From contig NZ_AYTO01000008.1 of NCBI RefSeq assembly GCF_000507145.1, positions 292,592-356,591 on the forward strand: a stretch of 64,000 nt of DNA, in the 5' to 3' direction. This document shows positions 21,093 through 32,944 of this stretch, piece after piece. A program made the translations under genes and the position numbers. This DNA is from Bacillus tequilensis KCTC 13622 (lineage in GTDB: Bacteria; Bacillota; Bacilli; Bacillales; Bacillaceae). How positions within the stretch are numbered: the first letter of the stretch is position 1; each line of letters begins with the position of its first letter. The notes beneath the pieces were generated by a model, which saw nothing but the letters and a program-made list of their open reading frames with translations, was not told the DNA's origin and did not search any database.

Positions 21093-24000
21093 ATGCCTGA
21101 TACAAAAGACATTCAATATGCTTTGACCGGGGCGCAAACCGGCATATGGTTTGCTCAGCAGCTTGATCCGGACAATCCAATATACAATACAGCGGAATAT
21201 ATAGAAATCAATGGACCAATCAATATTGCTCTTTTTGAAGAAGCTTTGCAGCACGTGATAAAGGAAGCTGAATCGCTGCATGTCCGCTTCGGTGAAAATA
21301 TGGACGGACCTTGGCAGATGATAAACCCGTCTCCGGATGTACAGCTGCACGTCATTGATGTCAGCTCTGAGCCTGATCCGGAAAAAACAGCGTTACACTG
21401 GATGAAGGCAGATTTGGCAAAGCCGGTCGATTTAGGATATGACCCTTTGTTCAATGAAGCTCTGTTTATTGCCGGTTCTGATCGTTTCTTTTGGTATCAG
21501 CGCATTCACCATATAGCGATCGACGGCTTCGGTTTTTCTCTGATTGCCCAGCGTGTAGCAAGTACGTATACCGCACTGATGAAAGGACAATCAGCTGCAA
21601 CAGGTTCCTTTGGATCGCTACAGGCCGTTTTGGAGGAGGATTTAGATTATCGCGCATCAGATCAATATGAGAAGGATCGCCAATTCTGGCTGGATCGTTT
21701 TGCTGATGGACCTGAAGTTGTGAGTTTGGCTGATCGGGCGCCAAGAACATCTAACGGTTTTCGTCGTCAAACGGCGTATCTGCCTCTATCTGATGTGAGC
21801 GCGTTAAAAGATGCGGCGCGTTATTTCTCAGGAAGCTGGCATGAAGTCGTGATTGCGGTGTCAGCTGTTTATGTGCACCGGATGACAGGCTCTGAGGATG
21901 TTGTGCTCGGTCTGCCCATGATGGGACGGATCGGGTCCGCATCACTGAATGTGCCGGCTATGGTAATGAACCTTCTTCCGCTTCGGCTGTCTGTAAGCTC
22001 TTCGATGAGCTTTTCTGAACTGATTCAGCAAATTTCCCGGGAAATCCGCAGTATTCGGCGGCATCATAAGTATCGCCATGAAGAGCTTCGCCGCGATTTG
22101 AAATTGATAGGGGATAACCATAGATTATTTGGCCCGCAGATCAATCTCATGCCGTTTGATTACGGTCTCGACTTTGCCGGCGCCCGGGGCATAACGCACA
22201 ATCTTTCAGCGGGTCCTGTTGATGATCTCTCAATCAATGTATATGACAGAACGGACGGCAGCGGACTGCGAATTGATGTTGATGCGAATCCTGAAGTATA
22301 CAGCGAGTCTGATATTAAACTTCATCTGCAGCGGATCTTACAGCTGCTGCAAACGGCTTCTGAAGGGGAAGACATGCTGATTGGTCAAATGGAGCTTCTA
22401 TTGCCAGGAGAGAAAGAACAAGTCATTCGTGAATGGAATGAGACAGCCAAACCCGAGAAGCTGGTCAGCCTTCAGGATATGTTTGAAAAGCAGGCCATCC
22501 TTACGCCAGAACGTATCGCTCTCATATGTGATGACGTTCAAGTAAACTATCAAGAACTGAATGAACAGGCAAACCGTCTCGCGCATCTGTTGATCGAAAA
22601 AGGCCTTGGCCCGGAGCAATTTGTCGCTTTGGCGCTGCCGCGTTCTCCAGAGATGGTGGCGTCGATGCTTGCTGTACTAAAGGCTGGTGCGGCGTATCTT
22701 CCGCTTGATCCGGAGTTTCCGGCCGATCGCATTTCTTATATGCTGGAGGATGCGAAACCTTCATGCATCATAACGACAAAGGAAATAGCAGCCCGTCTGC
22801 CTGATAATAGGGCAGTGCCGCAGCTTGTGCTTGATCAGGCTGTTACACAGGAGGCTGTCAAACGCTATTCGCCTGTTAATCCCAATGTATCGGTTTCTCT
22901 TGCCCATCCCGCGTATATCATTTACACCTCGGGATCAACGGGAAGGCCGAAGGGTGTCGTTGTTACACTAAAAAGCTTAAGCAATTTTCTGATGTCCATG
23001 CAGGAGACATTTTCTCTGGGAGAAGAAGACAGGCTGTTGGCTGTGACGACCGTCGCTTTTGATATTTCAGCATTGGAGTTATATCTTCCGCTGATCAGCG
23101 GGGCACAAATTGTAATCGCCAAGAAAGAAACAATCCGCGAGCCACAGGCATTAGCCCAAATGATTGAATCTTTCGATATTAATATTATGCAGGCGACACC
23201 TACACTATGGCATGCTTTGGTCACGAATGAACCTGAGAAACTTCGGGGGCTCAGAGTGCTTGTCGGAGGAGAAGCGCTGCCGAGCGGTCTTTTGCAGGCG
23301 CTTCATGAGCTTCATTGTCCAGTCACGAATTTATACGGCCCGACTGAAACAACGATTTGGTCTGCAGCAGCTTTTCTTGAAGAGGGGCGGAAGGGCATTC
23401 CGCCGATTGGCAAGCCGATTTGGAATACGCAGGTGTATGTGCTTGATAACGGTTTGCAGCCGGTGCCGCCGGGAGTTGTCGGCGAGCTTTATATCGCGGG
23501 AACCGGCTTGGCTAGAGGTTATTTCCGCCGCCCTGATCTAACGGCTGAGCGTTTTGTTGCAGATCCATACGGACCGCCTGGGACTCGGATGTATCGGACC
23601 GGAGACCAGGCTCGCTGGCGCACTGATGGGTCCTTGGATTATATCGGGCGGGCGGATCATCAAATTAAAATTCGCGGATTCCGAATTGAACTTGGAGAAA
23701 TTGATGCCGTGCTTGCCAAGCATCCGGATATTGACCAGGCCGCGGTTGTTGTTCGGGAAGATCAGCCGGGAGACAAACGATTGGTGGCATATATAGTGAC
23801 TGCTTCAGCTATTGATACTGCCGAGCTTCGCCGTTATATGGGTGCCGGTCTGCCAGATTATATGCTGCCTGCCGCATTTGTAGAGATGGACGAACTGCCA
23901 TTAACACCTAATGGCAAGCTCGATCGGAAAGCACTGCCGGCGCCTGATTTTAGCACATCTGTCAGCGAACGGGGACCGCGTACGCCTCAAGAACAGATAT

Positions 24001-27000
24001 TGTGTGATTTATTTGCCGAGGTTCTCGGTTTGGCACGCGTCGGCATCGATGACAGTTTCTTCGAGCTGGGCGGTCACTCTCTTCTTGCAGCCCGTCTGAT
24101 GAGCCGCATTCGCGAGGTAATGGGTGCCGAACTCGGTATCGCCAAGCTCTTTGACGAACCGACAGTAGCCGGACTCGCTGTCCATCTTGATCAGGCGCAG
24201 CGTGCACGTCCCGCATTGCAGAGAGCCGAGCGCCCTGAAAGGATTCCGCTTTCTTTTGCTCAGCGCCGGCTATGGTTCCTCCATTGTCTTGAAGGGCCGA
24301 GCCCTACTTATAATATTCCGGTTGCTGTCCGTCTGTCGGGTGAACTGGACCTAGGAGTGCTGCAAACGGCACTTTATGATCTCGTCTGCCGCCATGAAAG
24401 CCTTCGGACAATCTTTCCTGAATCAAAAGGGGCATCCTACCAGCACATTTTAGACGCTGAACAAGCACGGCCTGATTTACATGTTACTGAAATTGCCGAA
24501 CATGAGCTTTCTGAGCGACTGGCTGGAGCTGTTCGCTACAGCTTTGATCTCGCGGCTGAACCTGCTTTTCGTGCCGAGCTATTTACCATCGGTCCTGACG
24601 AATATGTGCTGCTTCTCCTCGTTCATCATATCGTAGGGGACGGCTGGTCATTGACGCCGCTGACCCGCGATCTTGGGGCGGCTTATGTTGCTCGCAGTCA
24701 TGGAAACGCTCCCGAATGGGCACCTCTTGCTTTGCAGTATGCAGACTATGCGCTCTGGCAGCAACAACTGCTTGAGGGCGGGGATGATTCAAATCGTTTG
24801 ATTGCCGGACAGCTTGCTTTCTGGAAAGAAACCTTGAAGAATCTGCCTGATCAGCTTGAACTGCCGACTGACTATTCACGTCCGGCTGAACCGAGCCATA
24901 ATGGGGATACGATTCAATTCCGCATGGCGCCTGAACTGCACAGGCGATTGCAGGAGCTGGCCCGCGCAAATAGAGTGAGCTTGTTTATGGTGCTTCAAGC
25001 CGGTCTCGCCGCTTTATTGACAAGACTTGGCGCGGGAACTGATATTCCGATCGGCAGTCCGATCGCGGGGCGGAATGATGAGGCGCTAGGCGATCTTGTA
25101 GGTCTGTTTATCAATACATTGGTGCTCAGAACCGATACGTCCGGTGATCCAAGCTTCCGTGAACTTCTTGACCGTGTGCGGGAAGTGAATCTGGCAGCCT
25201 ATGAAAATCAGGATATGCCGTTTGAGAGACTCGTAGAGGTGCTGAATCCGGCTCGCTCGCGGGCGACGCATCCTTTATTCCAAGTCATGCTCGCGTTCCA
25301 AAACACACCGGATGCTGAACTGTATCTTCCTGACGTGGAAAGCAGCCTGCGGATTCACAGCGTTGGTTCTGCCAAGTTTGATTTAACGCTGGAAATCAGT
25401 GAAAATCGTCTTGCTGACGGGACTCCAAACGGAATGGAAGGGCTGCTAGAATACAGCACTGATCTTTTCAAGCGGGAAACCGCTCAGGCTCTTGCTGACC
25501 GTCTAATGCGCTTGCTGGAGGCTGCCGAGTCTGATCCTGACCAGCAAATCGGAAATCTGGATATTCTTGCACCGGAGGAGCACAGCAGCATGGCGGCAGA
25601 TTGGCCAAGTGTATCTGAAAAGATTCCGCATGCATGTTTACCGGAGCAGTTTGAGAAGCAGGCTGCTTTGAGTCCTGATGCCATTGCCGTGGTTTATGAA
25701 GATCAATCACTGAGCTATGCAGAGCTGAATGAAAGAGCGAATCGGCTTGCCCGAATGCTGATCAGTGAAGGAATTGGACCGGAGCAATTTGTGGCGTTGG
25801 CACTGCCTCGGTCATTAGAAATGGCTGTCGGGCTATTGGCGGTGCTGAAAGCCGGGGCGGCTTATCTGCCTCTCGATCCGGATTATCCGGCTGAGCGAAT
25901 TGCTTTTATGCTGAAAGATGCGCAGCCTGTGTTTATCATGACGAACACAAAAGCTGCAGAAAGCATTCCGCCAGCGGAAAACGTGCCGAAAATCGTGCTG
26001 GATGATCCCGAACTGGCAGAGAAACTAAACACGTACACTGCTGAGAATCCAAAGAATACGGACCGGATTCAGCCGCTTTCTCCTTTGAATACGGCATATG
26101 TCATTTATACCTCCGGCTCGACAGGTGTTCCAAAAGGTGTGATGATTCCTCACCAAAACGTAACGCGTTTATTTGCAGCAACTGATCACTGGTTCCATTT
26201 CAGCTCAGACGATATCTGGACCATGTTCCATTCCTACGCGTTCGACTTTTCCGTGTGGGAGATTTGGGGTCCTTTGCTGCATGGAGGCCGTCTTGTGATC
26301 GTGCCTCATCACGTCAGCAGATCGCCGGAAGCGTTTCTGCGCCTGCTGGTCAAAGAGGGTGTGACCGTACTGAATCAGACACCGTCCGCTTTCTATCAGC
26401 TGATGCAGGCGGAACGGGAGCAGTCTGATCTTGGACAGGCGCTCAGTCTGCGCTATGTCATTTTTGGCGGAGAAGCACTGGAACTCAGCCGTCTAGAGGA
26501 TTGGTATAACCGCCACCCTGAAAATAGACCGCAGCTGATCAATATGTATGGGATTACAGAAACGACGGTGCATGTGAGCTATATCGAATTAGACCGAAGC
26601 ATGGCAGCTTTACGGGCAAACAGCTTGATCGGCTGCGGCATTCCCGATCTTGGTGTCTATGTGCTGGATGAGCGCCTGCAGCCGGTTCCGCCTGGTGTTG
26701 CCGGCGAGCTGTATGTATCAGGAGCAGGGTTGGCAAGAGGCTATTTAGGCCGTGCTGGATTGACAGCAGAACGCTTCATAGCTGATCCGTTCGGTCCCCC
26801 GGGCAGCCGGATGTACCGCACTGGGGATGTGGCCCGCTTTCGCGCTGACGGTTCTCTCGACTATGTCGGGCGTGCCGATCATCAAGTGAAAATTCGGGGC
26901 TTCCGGATTGAGTTGGGAGAAATTGAAGCCGCGCTTGTTCAGCATCCGCAGCTTGAAGATGCGGCAGTCATTGTACGCGAGGATCAGCCGGGAGATAAAC

Positions 27001-28265
27001 GGTTGGCGGCTTATGTCATACCTTCTTCGGAAGAAACGTTTGATACGGCGGAGCTGCGCAAATATGCTGCTGAGAGGCTGCCGGATTACATGGTGCCTTC
27101 AGCTTTTGTGATGATGAAAGAATTGCCGCTGACACCGAATGGAAAGCTCGATCGTAAAGCGCTGCCCGCTCCGGATTTTGCAGCGGCAGTGACAGGACGC
27201 GGGCCGAGAACGCCGCAGGAAGAAATCCTCTGTGAGCTGTTTATGGAGGTGCTCCATTTGCCTCGTGTCGGAATTGATGACCGTTTCTTTGATTTAGGCG
27301 GGCATTCCTTGCTTGCTGTTCAGCTGATGAGCCGCATTCGTGAAGCGCTCGGCGTTGAACTCACCATTGGCAGCCTATTCGAAGCGCCGACTGTTGCCGG
27401 GCTTGCAGAAAGACTTGAAATGGGTTCAAGCCAAAGCGCACTTGACGTTTTGCTGCCGCTCCGAACAAGCGGAGACAAACCTCCTTTATTCTGCGTGCAT
27501 CCGGCAGGCGGACTCAGCTGGTGCTATGCCGGTTTGATGACAAATATAGGAACGGATTATCCGATCTATGGCTTGCAGGCACGGGGAATCGGACAGTGTG
27601 AAGAGCTTCCGAAAACACTTGACGATATGGCTGCCGATTACATTGAACAAATCAGAACAATCCAGCCGAAAGGCCCTTACCATTTGCTAGGCTGGTCCTT
27701 GGGCGGAAATGTCGTTCAAGCAATGGCCACCCAGCTGCAAAATCAAGGAGAAGAAGTATCCCTATTGGTGATGCTTGACGCCTATCCGAACCACTTCCTT
27801 CCTATAAAAGAGGCGCCGGATGATGAGGAAGCGCTGATTGCCCTTCTGGCGTTAGGCGGGTACGACCCGGACAGCTTAGGGGACAAACCGCTTGATTTTG
27901 AAACGGCGATCGAGATTCTTCGCCGTGACGGAAGCGCGCTTGCGAGTTTGGATGAATCAATCATTTTAAATCTGAAGAATACGTATGTCAATTCTGTCGG
28001 CATTCTAGGCTCGTATAAGCCTAAAACCTTCAATGGAAATGTCTTGTTTTTCAGATCAACAATCATTCCTGAATGGTTTGATCCGATTGAACCTGATGCG
28101 TGGAAGCCTTATATTCACGGAAAAATTGAACAAATTGATATTGACTGCCGTCATAAAGACCTTTGTCAGCCGGAGCCGCTTGCTTTAATCGGCAAGGTTC
28201 TAGCTGTCAAATTGGAAGAGATGAATAAAGAAGGGGGAGAAGCAATAGATGACAAATCCTTTTGA
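21093..28265 (+). CDS. dhbF: Bacillibactin nonribosomal peptide synthetase DhbF
   Basis: A 2390-residue dimodular NRPS. Domains in order: condensation 1 (HHIAIDG, His139-Gly145), adenylation 1 ([11 protein letters not shown], about 611-621), carrier 1 (Ser996 in ELGGHSLL), condensation 2 (HHIVGDG, His1178-Gly1184), adenylation 2 ([11 protein letters not shown], about 1671-1681), carrier 2 (Ser2072 in DLGGHSLL) and thioesterase (Ser2202 in GWSLGG). In B. subtilis the modules add Gly and Thr to DHB, and the thioesterase trimerises and cyclises the product. The ribosome site is AAAAGGAGGG. All core motifs look intact. Its 3' end overlaps the MbtH-like gene by 17 bases. Confidence 0.96.
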   Translation: MPDTKDIQYALTGAQTGIWFAQQLDPDNPIYNTAEYIEINGPINIALFEEALQHVIKEAESLHVRFGENMDGPWQMINPSPDVQLHVIDVSSEPDPEKTALHWMKADLAKPVDLGYDPLFNEALFIAGSDRFFWYQRIHHIAIDGFGFSLIAQRVASTYTALMKGQSAATGSFGSLQAVLEEDLDYRASDQYEKDRQFWLDRFADGPEVVSLADRAPRTSNGFRRQTAYLPLSDVSALKDAARYFSGSWHEVVIAVSAVYVHRMTGSEDVVLGLPMMGRIGSASLNVPAMVMNLLPLRLSVSSSMSFSELIQQISREIRSIRRHHKYRHEELRRDLKLIGDNHRLFGPQINLMPFDYGLDFAGARGITHNLSAGPVDDLSINVYDRTDGSGLRIDVDANPEVYSESDIKLHLQRILQLLQTASEGEDMLIGQMELLLPGEKEQVIREWNETAKPEKLVSLQDMFEKQAILTPERIALICDDVQVNYQELNEQANRLAHLLIEKGLGPEQFVALALPRSPEMVASMLAVLKAGAAYLPLDPEFPADRISYMLEDAKPSCIITTKEIAARLPDNRAVPQLVLDQAVTQEAVKRYSPVNPNVSVSLAHPAYIIYTSGSTGRPKGVVVTLKSLSNFLMSMQETFSLGEEDRLLAVTTVAFDISALELYLPLISGAQIVIAKKETIREPQALAQMIESFDINIMQATPTLWHALVTNEPEKLRGLRVLVGGEALPSGLLQALHELHCPVTNLYGPTETTIWSAAAFLEEGRKGIPPIGKPIWNTQVYVLDNGLQPVPPGVVGELYIAGTGLARGYFRRPDLTAERFVADPYGPPGTRMYRTGDQARWRTDGSLDYIGRADHQIKIRGFRIELGEIDAVLAKHPDIDQAAVVVREDQPGDKRLVAYIVTASAIDTAELRRYMGAGLPDYMLPAAFVEMDELPLTPNGKLDRKALPAPDFSTSVSERGPRTPQEQILCDLFAEVLGLARVGIDDSFFELGGHSLLAARLMSRIREVMGAELGIAKLFDEPTVAGLAVHLDQAQRARPALQRAERPERIPLSFAQRRLWFLHCLEGPSPTYNIPVAVRLSGELDLGVLQTALYDLVCRHESLRTIFPESKGASYQHILDAEQARPDLHVTEIAEHELSERLAGAVRYSFDLAAEPAFRAELFTIGPDEYVLLLLVHHIVGDGWSLTPLTRDLGAAYVARSHGNAPEWAPLALQYADYALWQQQLLEGGDDSNRLIAGQLAFWKETLKNLPDQLELPTDYSRPAEPSHNGDTIQFRMAPELHRRLQELARANRVSLFMVLQAGLAALLTRLGAGTDIPIGSPIAGRNDEALGDLVGLFINTLVLRTDTSGDPSFRELLDRVREVNLAAYENQDMPFERLVEVLNPARSRATHPLFQVMLAFQNTPDAELYLPDVESSLRIHSVGSAKFDLTLEISENRLADGTPNGMEGLLEYSTDLFKRETAQALADRLMRLLEAAESDPDQQIGNLDILAPEEHSSMAADWPSVSEKIPHACLPEQFEKQAALSPDAIAVVYEDQSLSYAELNERANRLARMLISEGIGPEQFVALALPRSLEMAVGLLAVLKAGAAYLPLDPDYPAERIAFMLKDAQPVFIMTNTKAAESIPPAENVPKIVLDDPELAEKLNTYTAENPKNTDRIQPLSPLNTAYVIYTSGSTGVPKGVMIPHQNVTRLFAATDHWFHFSSDDIWTMFHSYAFDFSVWEIWGPLLHGGRLVIVPHHVSRSPEAFLRLLVKEGVTVLNQTPSAFYQLMQAEREQSDLGQALSLRYVIFGGEALELSRLEDWYNRHPENRPQLINMYGITETTVHVSYIELDRSMAALRANSLIGCGIPDLGVYVLDERLQPVPPGVAGELYVSGAGLARGYLGRAGLTAERFIADPFGPPGSRMYRTGDVARFRADGSLDYVGRADHQVKIRGFRIELGEIEAALVQHPQLEDAAVIVREDQPGDKRLAAYVIPSSEETFDTAELRKYAAERLPDYMVPSAFVMMKELPLTPNGKLDRKALPAPDFAAAVTGRGPRTPQEEILCELFMEVLHLPRVGIDDRFFDLGGHSLLAVQLMSRIREALGVELTIGSLFEAPTVAGLAERLEMGSSQSALDVLLPLRTSGDKPPLFCVHPAGGLSWCYAGLMTNIGTDYPIYGLQARGIGQCEELPKTLDDMAADYIEQIRTIQPKGPYHLLGWSLGGNVVQAMATQLQNQGEEVSLLVMLDAYPNHFLPIKEAPDDEEALIALLALGGYDPDSLGDKPLDFETAIEILRRDGSALASLDESIILNLKNTYVNSVGILGSYKPKTFNGNVLFFRSTIIPEWFDPIEPDAWKPYIHGKIEQIDIDCRHKDLCQPEPLALIGKVLAVKLEEMNKEGGEAIDDKSF

Positions 28266-28458
28266 AAATGCGGATGGCACATATCTAGTGCTGATCAATG
28301 ATGAGGGCCAGTATTCCCTATGGCCCGCTTTTATAGATGTGCCGGGCGGCTGGACAGTCGTTCATGAGCAAAAAGGGCGTGAAGCTTGTCTGGACTATAT
28401 CCAATCGCATTGGAGCGATATGAGGCCAAACAGCCTAAAGCCTGTTGAAAATGTATAA
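28249..28458 (+). CDS. MbtH-like protein
   Basis: A 69-residue MbtH-family protein with the conserved tryptophans in [17 protein letters not shown] and the [15 protein letters not shown] end. MbtH proteins bind adenylation domains and raise their activity or solubility, so this one most likely serves DhbF. The start overlaps the end of dhbF (GGGGGAGAAGC ribosome site inside dhbF), indicating translational coupling. It is the last gene of the operon. Confidence 0.93.
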   Translation: MTNPFENADGTYLVLINDEGQYSLWPAFIDVPGGWTVVHEQKGREACLDYIQSHWSDMRPNSLKPVENV

Positions 28459-28464
28459 TCGCAT

Positions 28465-28495
28465 AAAAAAGAGACTGCTCGCGGCAGTCTCTTTT
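28465..28495. terminator. Terminator of the dhb operon, shared with yukJ
   Basis: AAAAAGAGACTGC/GGCAGTCTCTTTTT stem with A and T tracts on both sides, between convergent genes. Confidence 0.9.
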
Positions 28496-28501
28496 TCTAT
28501 T

Positions 28502-29179
28502 TTATGCAGACGTTTGGGTATGATCACAATCTCTGACCGGGTTTCCGTTTTCATCTGTACACCACGATTGGGATAAAAACGCTAAAAACACAGCTGCCCA
28601 CTGATCGCTAAATTGAATCAGAATGCCACCGTCATGCCACGAGCCGTTGTCTTTTTTCCAGCGGGTATCCATTGCATTTCCTTGATTCATATGGATATTG
28701 TGCATACCGTTGGTCGGGGTAAAACCAAATATTTTATCTGCAGCCTGTTCCGGCCCAAATTTTGAGCCGAAAATGTAAACCGGCGCTTTCTCTGCTTGCG
28801 CTTTCTTCATATACGTTTCAATAAAATCATTCAAATCATTATCAGGACCGGTGATTTCATGCGGCAAAGGCTTCATTTCTGCCGGGGCAAACAAATTGCC
28901 ACGCACATAATCCAGCGCCACTTCACGGTTTGCTTCATTGATCTTTGTATATCCATACGGCATATTCGGAAGGATGGTAATTGAGCTCGAATCAAACTGA
29001 TCGTCAGCTAAATACAATACTTCAGATTCCTCAGAGCTGGACATCACGTTGATGGCGCACCTGTAATACGTATTCTCTTCACCGAGCACTTTGACTTGGA
29101 AATGAGGACTGTCATCATCGGTTTCCCGCTTCATGTCTAAGACAATGCCTTTTAACACGCCATATTGCTGAACAGCCAT
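28502..29179 (-). CDS. yukJ: YukJ, DUF2278 protein
   Basis: A 225-residue soluble protein of the DUF2278 family. The N-terminus (VQQYGVLKGIVLDMKRE) and the central APVYIFGSKFGPEQ...GMHNIHMNQGN followed by DGGILIQFSDQWAAVFLAF are the family blocks. No signal peptide or catalytic motif that I can name is present. AAGGAGGATTC precedes the ATG. It is monocistronic and convergent with the dhb operon. Function unknown. Confidence 0.85.
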   Translation of the reverse strand: MAVQQYGVLKGIVLDMKRETDDDSPHFQVKVLGEENTYYRCAINVMSSSEESEVLYLADDQFDSSSITILPNMPYGYTKINEANREVALDYVRGNLFAPAEMKPLPHEITGPDNDLNDFIETYMKKAQAEKAPVYIFGSKFGPEQAADKIFGFTPTNGMHNIHMNQGNAMDTRWKKDNGSWHDGGILIQFSDQWAAVFLAFLSQSWCTDENGNPVRDCDHTQTSA

Positions 29180-29250
29180 ATGAATCCTCCTTTATGATCA
29201 ACTTCATAATTTAATTCGTGAAAGGGTCTCTTTTTTCCTTTGAAAAGATA

Positions 29251-29282
29251 AAAAAAAGCCTGCAGAAATCTTTCTGCAAGCT
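29251..29282 (-). terminator. Terminator after ald
   Basis: On the minus strand, GCTTGCAGAAA/TTTCTGCAGGC followed by eight T, just behind the ald stop. Confidence 0.9.
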
Positions 29283-29291
29283 CATTGTGAA

Positions 29292-30428
29292 TTAAGCACC
29301 GGCCACGGAGGACTCGTCCTGTAAAGCTTTTTCGGCAGGAACATACTCATATCCTAAATCCTTTGCCACAGCCTCATAGGTCACATGTCCGTTTGCTGTG
29401 TTTAAACCGGCTCTCAGTGCCGCATTGTCTGCGAGCGCTTTCGCTGCCCCTTTGTTTGCGATTTGCAGCGCGTATGGAACAGTAACATTAGTCAGGGCGA
29501 TTGTTGATGTGCGAGGGACTGCGCCCGGCATGTTCGCCACAGCGTAGTGGACGACACCGTGTTTTTCATATGTCGGCTGATCATGTGTAGTGATATGGTT
29601 GACAGTCTCGACGATGCCGCCTTGGTCGATCGCAACATCGACAATCACCGAACCGGGATTCATTTGTTTTACCATTTCCTCAGTGACAAGAGTCGGTGCT
29701 TTAGCCCCCGGAATTAAGACCGCGCAAATGAGAAGATCCGCTTCTGCGACAGCATCTGCAATGTTGACCGGATTAGATATTAACGTTTTAATTTGATGGC
29801 CGAAGATATCATCAAGCTGGCGCAGGCGGTCTGCATTTAAGTCGATGATGGTCACATCTGCACCGAGGCCGACAGCCATTTTCGCCGCGTTTGTGCCGAC
29901 AGCGCCGCCTCCGATAATTGTTACTTTTCCGCGGGAAACGCCTGGCACTCCGGCAAGCAGAATGCCTTTTCCGCCTTTAGGCTTCTCTAAGAATTGAGCT
30001 CCGATTTGCGCTGCCATTCGGCCTGCAACCTCTGACATTGGTGTCAGCAGGGGCAATGTCCGTTCTTCACTGACCGTTTCGTATGCAATAGCAGTTACTC
30101 CTTTGTCCTTCAAGGCCTGTGCAAGCTCAGGCTCAGCCGCTAAATGAAGGTACGTAAACAGCACAAGTCCTTTGCGGAAATAAACATATTCTTCCGGAAG
30201 CGGTTCTTTTACCTTCATGACCATTTCGGCGTCCCACACCTGTTTCGGTTCAGCAATGATTTCCGCTCCTGCTGACTCATAGGCTTCATTTTCAAATCCG
30301 CTTCCAAGGCCCGCGCCTGTTTCAACCAGCACCCGGTGCCCGTTTGAAATGAGCTGTGAAACGCCCCCGGGTGTTAATGCGACACGGTTTTCATTGTTTT
30401 TTATCTCTTTAGGAACCCCTATGATCAT
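29292..30428 (-). CDS. ald: L-alanine dehydrogenase Ald
   Basis: A 378-residue NAD-dependent enzyme that deaminates L-alanine to pyruvate and ammonia; in B. subtilis it is needed for alanine use and normal sporulation. [23 protein letters not shown] is truncated here to the key part [19 protein letters not shown]. The NAD fold is [13 protein letters not shown], and [11 protein letters not shown] lies in the active site. AGGAGGAGACAG supports the start at 30428. The gene lies 100 bases downstream of adeR on the same strand, separated by a strong hairpin. Confidence 0.94.
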   Translation of the reverse strand: MIIGVPKEIKNNENRVALTPGGVSQLISNGHRVLVETGAGLGSGFENEAYESAGAEIIAEPKQVWDAEMVMKVKEPLPEEYVYFRKGLVLFTYLHLAAEPELAQALKDKGVTAIAYETVSEERTLPLLTPMSEVAGRMAAQIGAQFLEKPKGGKGILLAGVPGVSRGKVTIIGGGAVGTNAAKMAVGLGADVTIIDLNADRLRQLDDIFGHQIKTLISNPVNIADAVAEADLLICAVLIPGAKAPTLVTEEMVKQMNPGSVIVDVAIDQGGIVETVNHITTHDQPTYEKHGVVHYAVANMPGAVPRTSTIALTNVTVPYALQIANKGAAKALADNAALRAGLNTANGHVTYEAVAKDLGYEYVPAEKALQDESSVAGA

Positions 30429-30511
30429 ATCTGTCTCCTCCTGTATCTGTGATATTTTTAGTGTAGCTTGATATTTTTGAAAATTCTTTGTTTGAATAAG
30501 AAAATAAAAAA

Positions 30512-30543
30512 ACATGGATTTGTGAAATTTCACAAATCCATGT
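30512..30543 (-). terminator. Perfect 32-bp palindrome, terminator of adeR
   Basis: ACATGGATTTGTGAAA is followed by its exact reverse complement and, on the minus strand, by a T-run (30504-30510). It includes the last adeR codons and its stop. As it also lies just upstream of ald, a second role as a binding site is possible. Confidence 0.8.
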
Positions 30544-31753
30544 GCCGAAGTTTGATATCTAAATAGATGGTGAATTTTTGATTGATATTTTTTAAATCGA
30601 TTTCAGCGATCTGGCTGATACGCTTGAGACGGTAATTCAACGTATTGACGTGTATATTTAACACCTTGGAGGCTGTGTTCACGTTGCTGTCAGCTTCAAT
30701 AAAACGCTCTAGCGTTTCTACCATATTTGACTGGTGATCCCGGTCATACTGCTCCAGCTTGGAAAGTGAATAATTAAAATATCCCGTCTGTTTCCGTTTT
30801 TCATCTAAGACGTCCAAGTATTGATAAATGCCTAATTCAGAAAAACTAAACAGATGTTTTGTTTCTTCAGCGAAGCGTTCTTTCGCTTTTAAGACGGATA
30901 ATGCCTCCTGATAGGAGCGGGAGACAAAAGAAATAGAATGGTATATTCCGCCAAAAGCGATCGAAACGTCTTCTAATTTATACCGCTCCTTCAGCTGTTT
31001 TTGCGTACTGAAAGCAAATTGCTTTGCATCTTGAAATGGGTGATCTGTTTTGGGTGCGGTTAAAATAATGAGTTCATTGGAATCTACGGTCGTCAGCAGT
31101 ACGTGAACCTGCTGGGTCGTTTCCTGCAAATATTGCAGCTGCTGCTCGATTTTTTCAGTCAGCTCACCGTTTATCCGGATGATCATCACGGAAAACTCAG
31201 AAGGAGCGGCCATTCCAAGCTTGTGGAATCCAGCCGCCATGTCATGCTCCTGATGAATGTGTCCAGTCAGCATTTTCCAGAAAAACTCTTGGCTGCGTTC
31301 TTCATTTTTCGTTTTTCGGATTTGGAGTTTGAGCAGCTGGTTTCTCACTGCTTTTGCTGCCATTTGCAATGTCACCAGATCATCGTCAGACAATGTTTTT
31401 TGAATCTCAAGCGCCCATATGAATCCAAGAACCTGGTTGTTTTTCCAAATGGAGATGGCAACGCGATTGCTCAGTCCGACTTCATCTATTTGCTTGACTC
31501 TGATCGGCTGGTCCGTATTTAAAAGAGCTGGAATCGTCCCATCCTTCCACAGCTTGTTAATGACCTTCTCCGGCACTCTTCTGCCAATGATTGTAGACGT
31601 CCGGGCAGGGTCCGTGCAGTCGCTGTGTGTGCTGTAGGCCAGCAGCTTGTGGTTAACATCCTCTATGGTGATCGGGCACCGCAGGACGTCGCTGATATGA
31701 TCAGCCACATCTTCAAGTCTGTCAAAACTGTATTTAAACGGATCATTCGGCAT
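30530..31753 (-). CDS. adeR: AdeR, PucR/CdaR-type activator of ald
   Basis: A 407-residue transcription factor. The N-terminal half is a sensory (GAF-like/PucR) region. The C-terminal helix-turn-helix of the CdaR/PucR type is seen in [25 protein letters not shown]. In B. subtilis AdeR activates ald in response to alanine, which fits its position directly upstream of ald. I prefer the ATG at 31753 (MPNDPF) with GGGAG nine bases before; an in-frame ATG at 31777 lies upstream of that site. Confidence 0.88.
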   Translation of the reverse strand: MPNDPFKYSFDRLEDVADHISDVLRCPITIEDVNHKLLAYSTHSDCTDPARTSTIIGRRVPEKVINKLWKDGTIPALLNTDQPIRVKQIDEVGLSNRVAISIWKNNQVLGFIWALEIQKTLSDDDLVTLQMAAKAVRNQLLKLQIRKTKNEERSQEFFWKMLTGHIHQEHDMAAGFHKLGMAAPSEFSVMIIRINGELTEKIEQQLQYLQETTQQVHVLLTTVDSNELIILTAPKTDHPFQDAKQFAFSTQKQLKERYKLEDVSIAFGGIYHSISFVSRSYQEALSVLKAKERFAEETKHLFSFSELGIYQYLDVLDEKRKQTGYFNYSLSKLEQYDRDHQSNMVETLERFIEADSNVNTASKVLNIHVNTLNYRLKRISQIAEIDLKNINQKFTIYLDIKLRHMDL

Positions 31754-31926
31754 GGCATAAATCTCCCTACTTTTCAAGCTTGATTTCTCTTTGACATCTC
31801 AGCCCCTTCCTTTTATTATGATTGTTGATGTTTGTGAAAATCAACAACAAAGAATGGAAGCCGAAAAAACAATGACATGGCATATGAGAGAAATGTTTTA
31901 TAGATGATTAGCGGCGTAATCGCCTT

Positions 31927-31956
31927 TTTACAGTACAGTTTTATTCCTTATATGAT
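31927..31956 (+). promoter_or_regulatory. Predicted promoter upstream of a candidate small RNA
   Basis: TTTACA (31927-31932) and TATGAT (31951-31956) with an 18-base spacer. There is no gene directly behind it; the next signal is the hairpin at 32027-32078. Confidence 0.4.
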
Positions 31957-31962
31957 ACGAAA

Positions 31963-32078
31963 GCTTATTCTATTATTCTTCTAAGTAAGTCATCGGGGGC
32001 GAGACTATTAAGGAAAGAAAAAACGGAACCTTTCAGAATCGGTGCTGCAGCATCAAATGTTCTGGAAGGTTTTTTTTG
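31963..32078 (+). ncRNA. Candidate small RNA or leader, about 115 nt
   Basis: The stretch between the predicted promoter and an intrinsic terminator would give a transcript of about 115 bases. The terminator stem is AACCTTTCAGAA opposite TTCTGGAAGGTT, holding a loop with the palindrome TGCTGCAGCA, and ends in T8. No known RNA family is recognised. It may be an independent RNA or the remains of a gene 3' end. Confidence 0.3.
32027..32078 (+). terminator. Intrinsic terminator in the adeR-yukE gap
   Basis: AACCTTTCAGAA/TTCTGGAAGGTT stem with a long structured loop and T8. No gene on the plus strand precedes it. Confidence 0.65.
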
Positions 32079-32228
32079 GGAGTTGGGGAATGATTTGGGT
32101 CTTTTGGATTATTCGGAGGATGAAGAGGAGATTGAGGAAATAAACCTATTTGTTTAACAAAATATGTCATTTTGCAGTGAATTAGGGTAAACCATTAGAC
32201 TCATTTTGTAAAATTAAAACATATTTGT

Positions 32229-32258
32229 TTGACTGTGCCGAAAAACTGTTTTTATAAT
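32229..32258 (+). promoter_or_regulatory. Predicted sigma-A promoter of the yukE (T7SS) operon
   Basis: TTGACT (32229-32234) and TATAAT (32253-32258) with an 18-base spacer, about 68 bases before the yukE start. Confidence 0.7.
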
Positions 32259-32325
32259 AATGACGTTCTAAAAATAAGTGAATTAGCCCATATTTAGGCT
32301 GATGGCACAGGAGGTAATGAGGAAT

Positions 32326-32619
32326 ATGGCAGGATTAATTCGTGTCACACCCGAAGAGCTAAGAGCAATGGCGAAGCAATACGGCGTTGAAAGCCAAGAA
32401 GTATTGAATCAGGTTGATCGTTTAAACCGAATGATTTCTGATTTGAAGAGCATGTGGGAAGGTGCTTCAAGCGAAGCGTTCGCAGATCAATACGAGCAGC
32501 TCAAACCTTCATTTATCAAAATGTCAGATTTGCTTCAAGATGTGAACCAGCAGCTTGATCAAACAGCAAATACACTTGAGTCTACTGACCAAGACATCGC
32601 AAACCAAATCCGCGGATAA
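32326..32619 (+). CDS. yukE: YukE, WXG100 secreted protein of the type VII system
   Basis: A 97-residue helical-hairpin protein of the WXG100 (ESAT-6) family. The turn motif is Trp44-Glu45-Gly46. It is exported as a dimer by the T7SSb machine encoded by the next genes. The start MAGLIRVTPEE follows the AGGAGG by about 11 bases; an in-frame ATG at 32302 lies before that site and is not used. It is the first and presumably most strongly expressed gene of yukEDCBA-yueBC. Confidence 0.95.
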   Translation: MAGLIRVTPEELRAMAKQYGVESQEVLNQVDRLNRMISDLKSMWEGASSEAFADQYEQLKPSFIKMSDLLQDVNQQLDQTANTLESTDQDIANQIRG

Positions 32620-32690
32620 CAGTATGAAAGGGAAGGAGCGCCTGATTCACGAGAAGACGGCGCTCTTTCTATGTAAGGGTGATCCAATAT

Positions 32691-32930
32691 ATGTATATTG
32701 ATATTACAATAGATTTGAAACATTATAACGGCAGTGTCTTTGATCTCAGATTGTCAGATTACCACCCGGTGAAAAAAGTAATTGATATTGCTTGGCAAGC
32801 CCAGAGTGTAGCCATACCTCCGCGCGAAGGGCACTGGATCAGAGTGGTTAATAAGGATACGGTGTTTTCCGGAGAATGCAAGCTGTCTGATTGCGGCATT
32901 ACAAACGGAGACCGGCTTGAAATATTATGA
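32691..32930 (+). CDS. yukD: YukD, ubiquitin-like T7SS component (EsaB)
   Basis: A 79-residue protein with a ubiquitin fold predicted by family (YukD/EsaB). The sequence MYIDITIDLKHYNGSVFDLR and the end CGITNGDRLEIL are typical. In B. subtilis it is needed for YukE secretion but is not a ubiquitin-type modifier. The start at 32691 is preceded by AAGGGTG; the longer frame starts four codons earlier without a site. It follows yukE after 71 bases and lies 14 bases before yukC. Confidence 0.92.
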   Translation: MYIDITIDLKHYNGSVFDLRLSDYHPVKKVIDIAWQAQSVAIPPREGHWIRVVNKDTVFSGECKLSDCGITNGDRLEIL

Positions 32931-32944
32931 AAGGATCTGGTTGA

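Larger units (their letters stand above)
31778..32325. other. Long gene-free region upstream of the T7SS operon
   Basis: About 550 bases without a recognised gene. It contains a predicted promoter (31927-31956), a hairpin with T8 (32027-32078), an open frame without ATG that runs from 31912 to the stop at 32155-32157 and ends in an acidic stretch (YSEDEEEIEEINLFV), and the yukE promoter. The hairpin-promoter pair could define a small RNA; the frame could be the relic of a lost gene. Confidence 0.5.
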
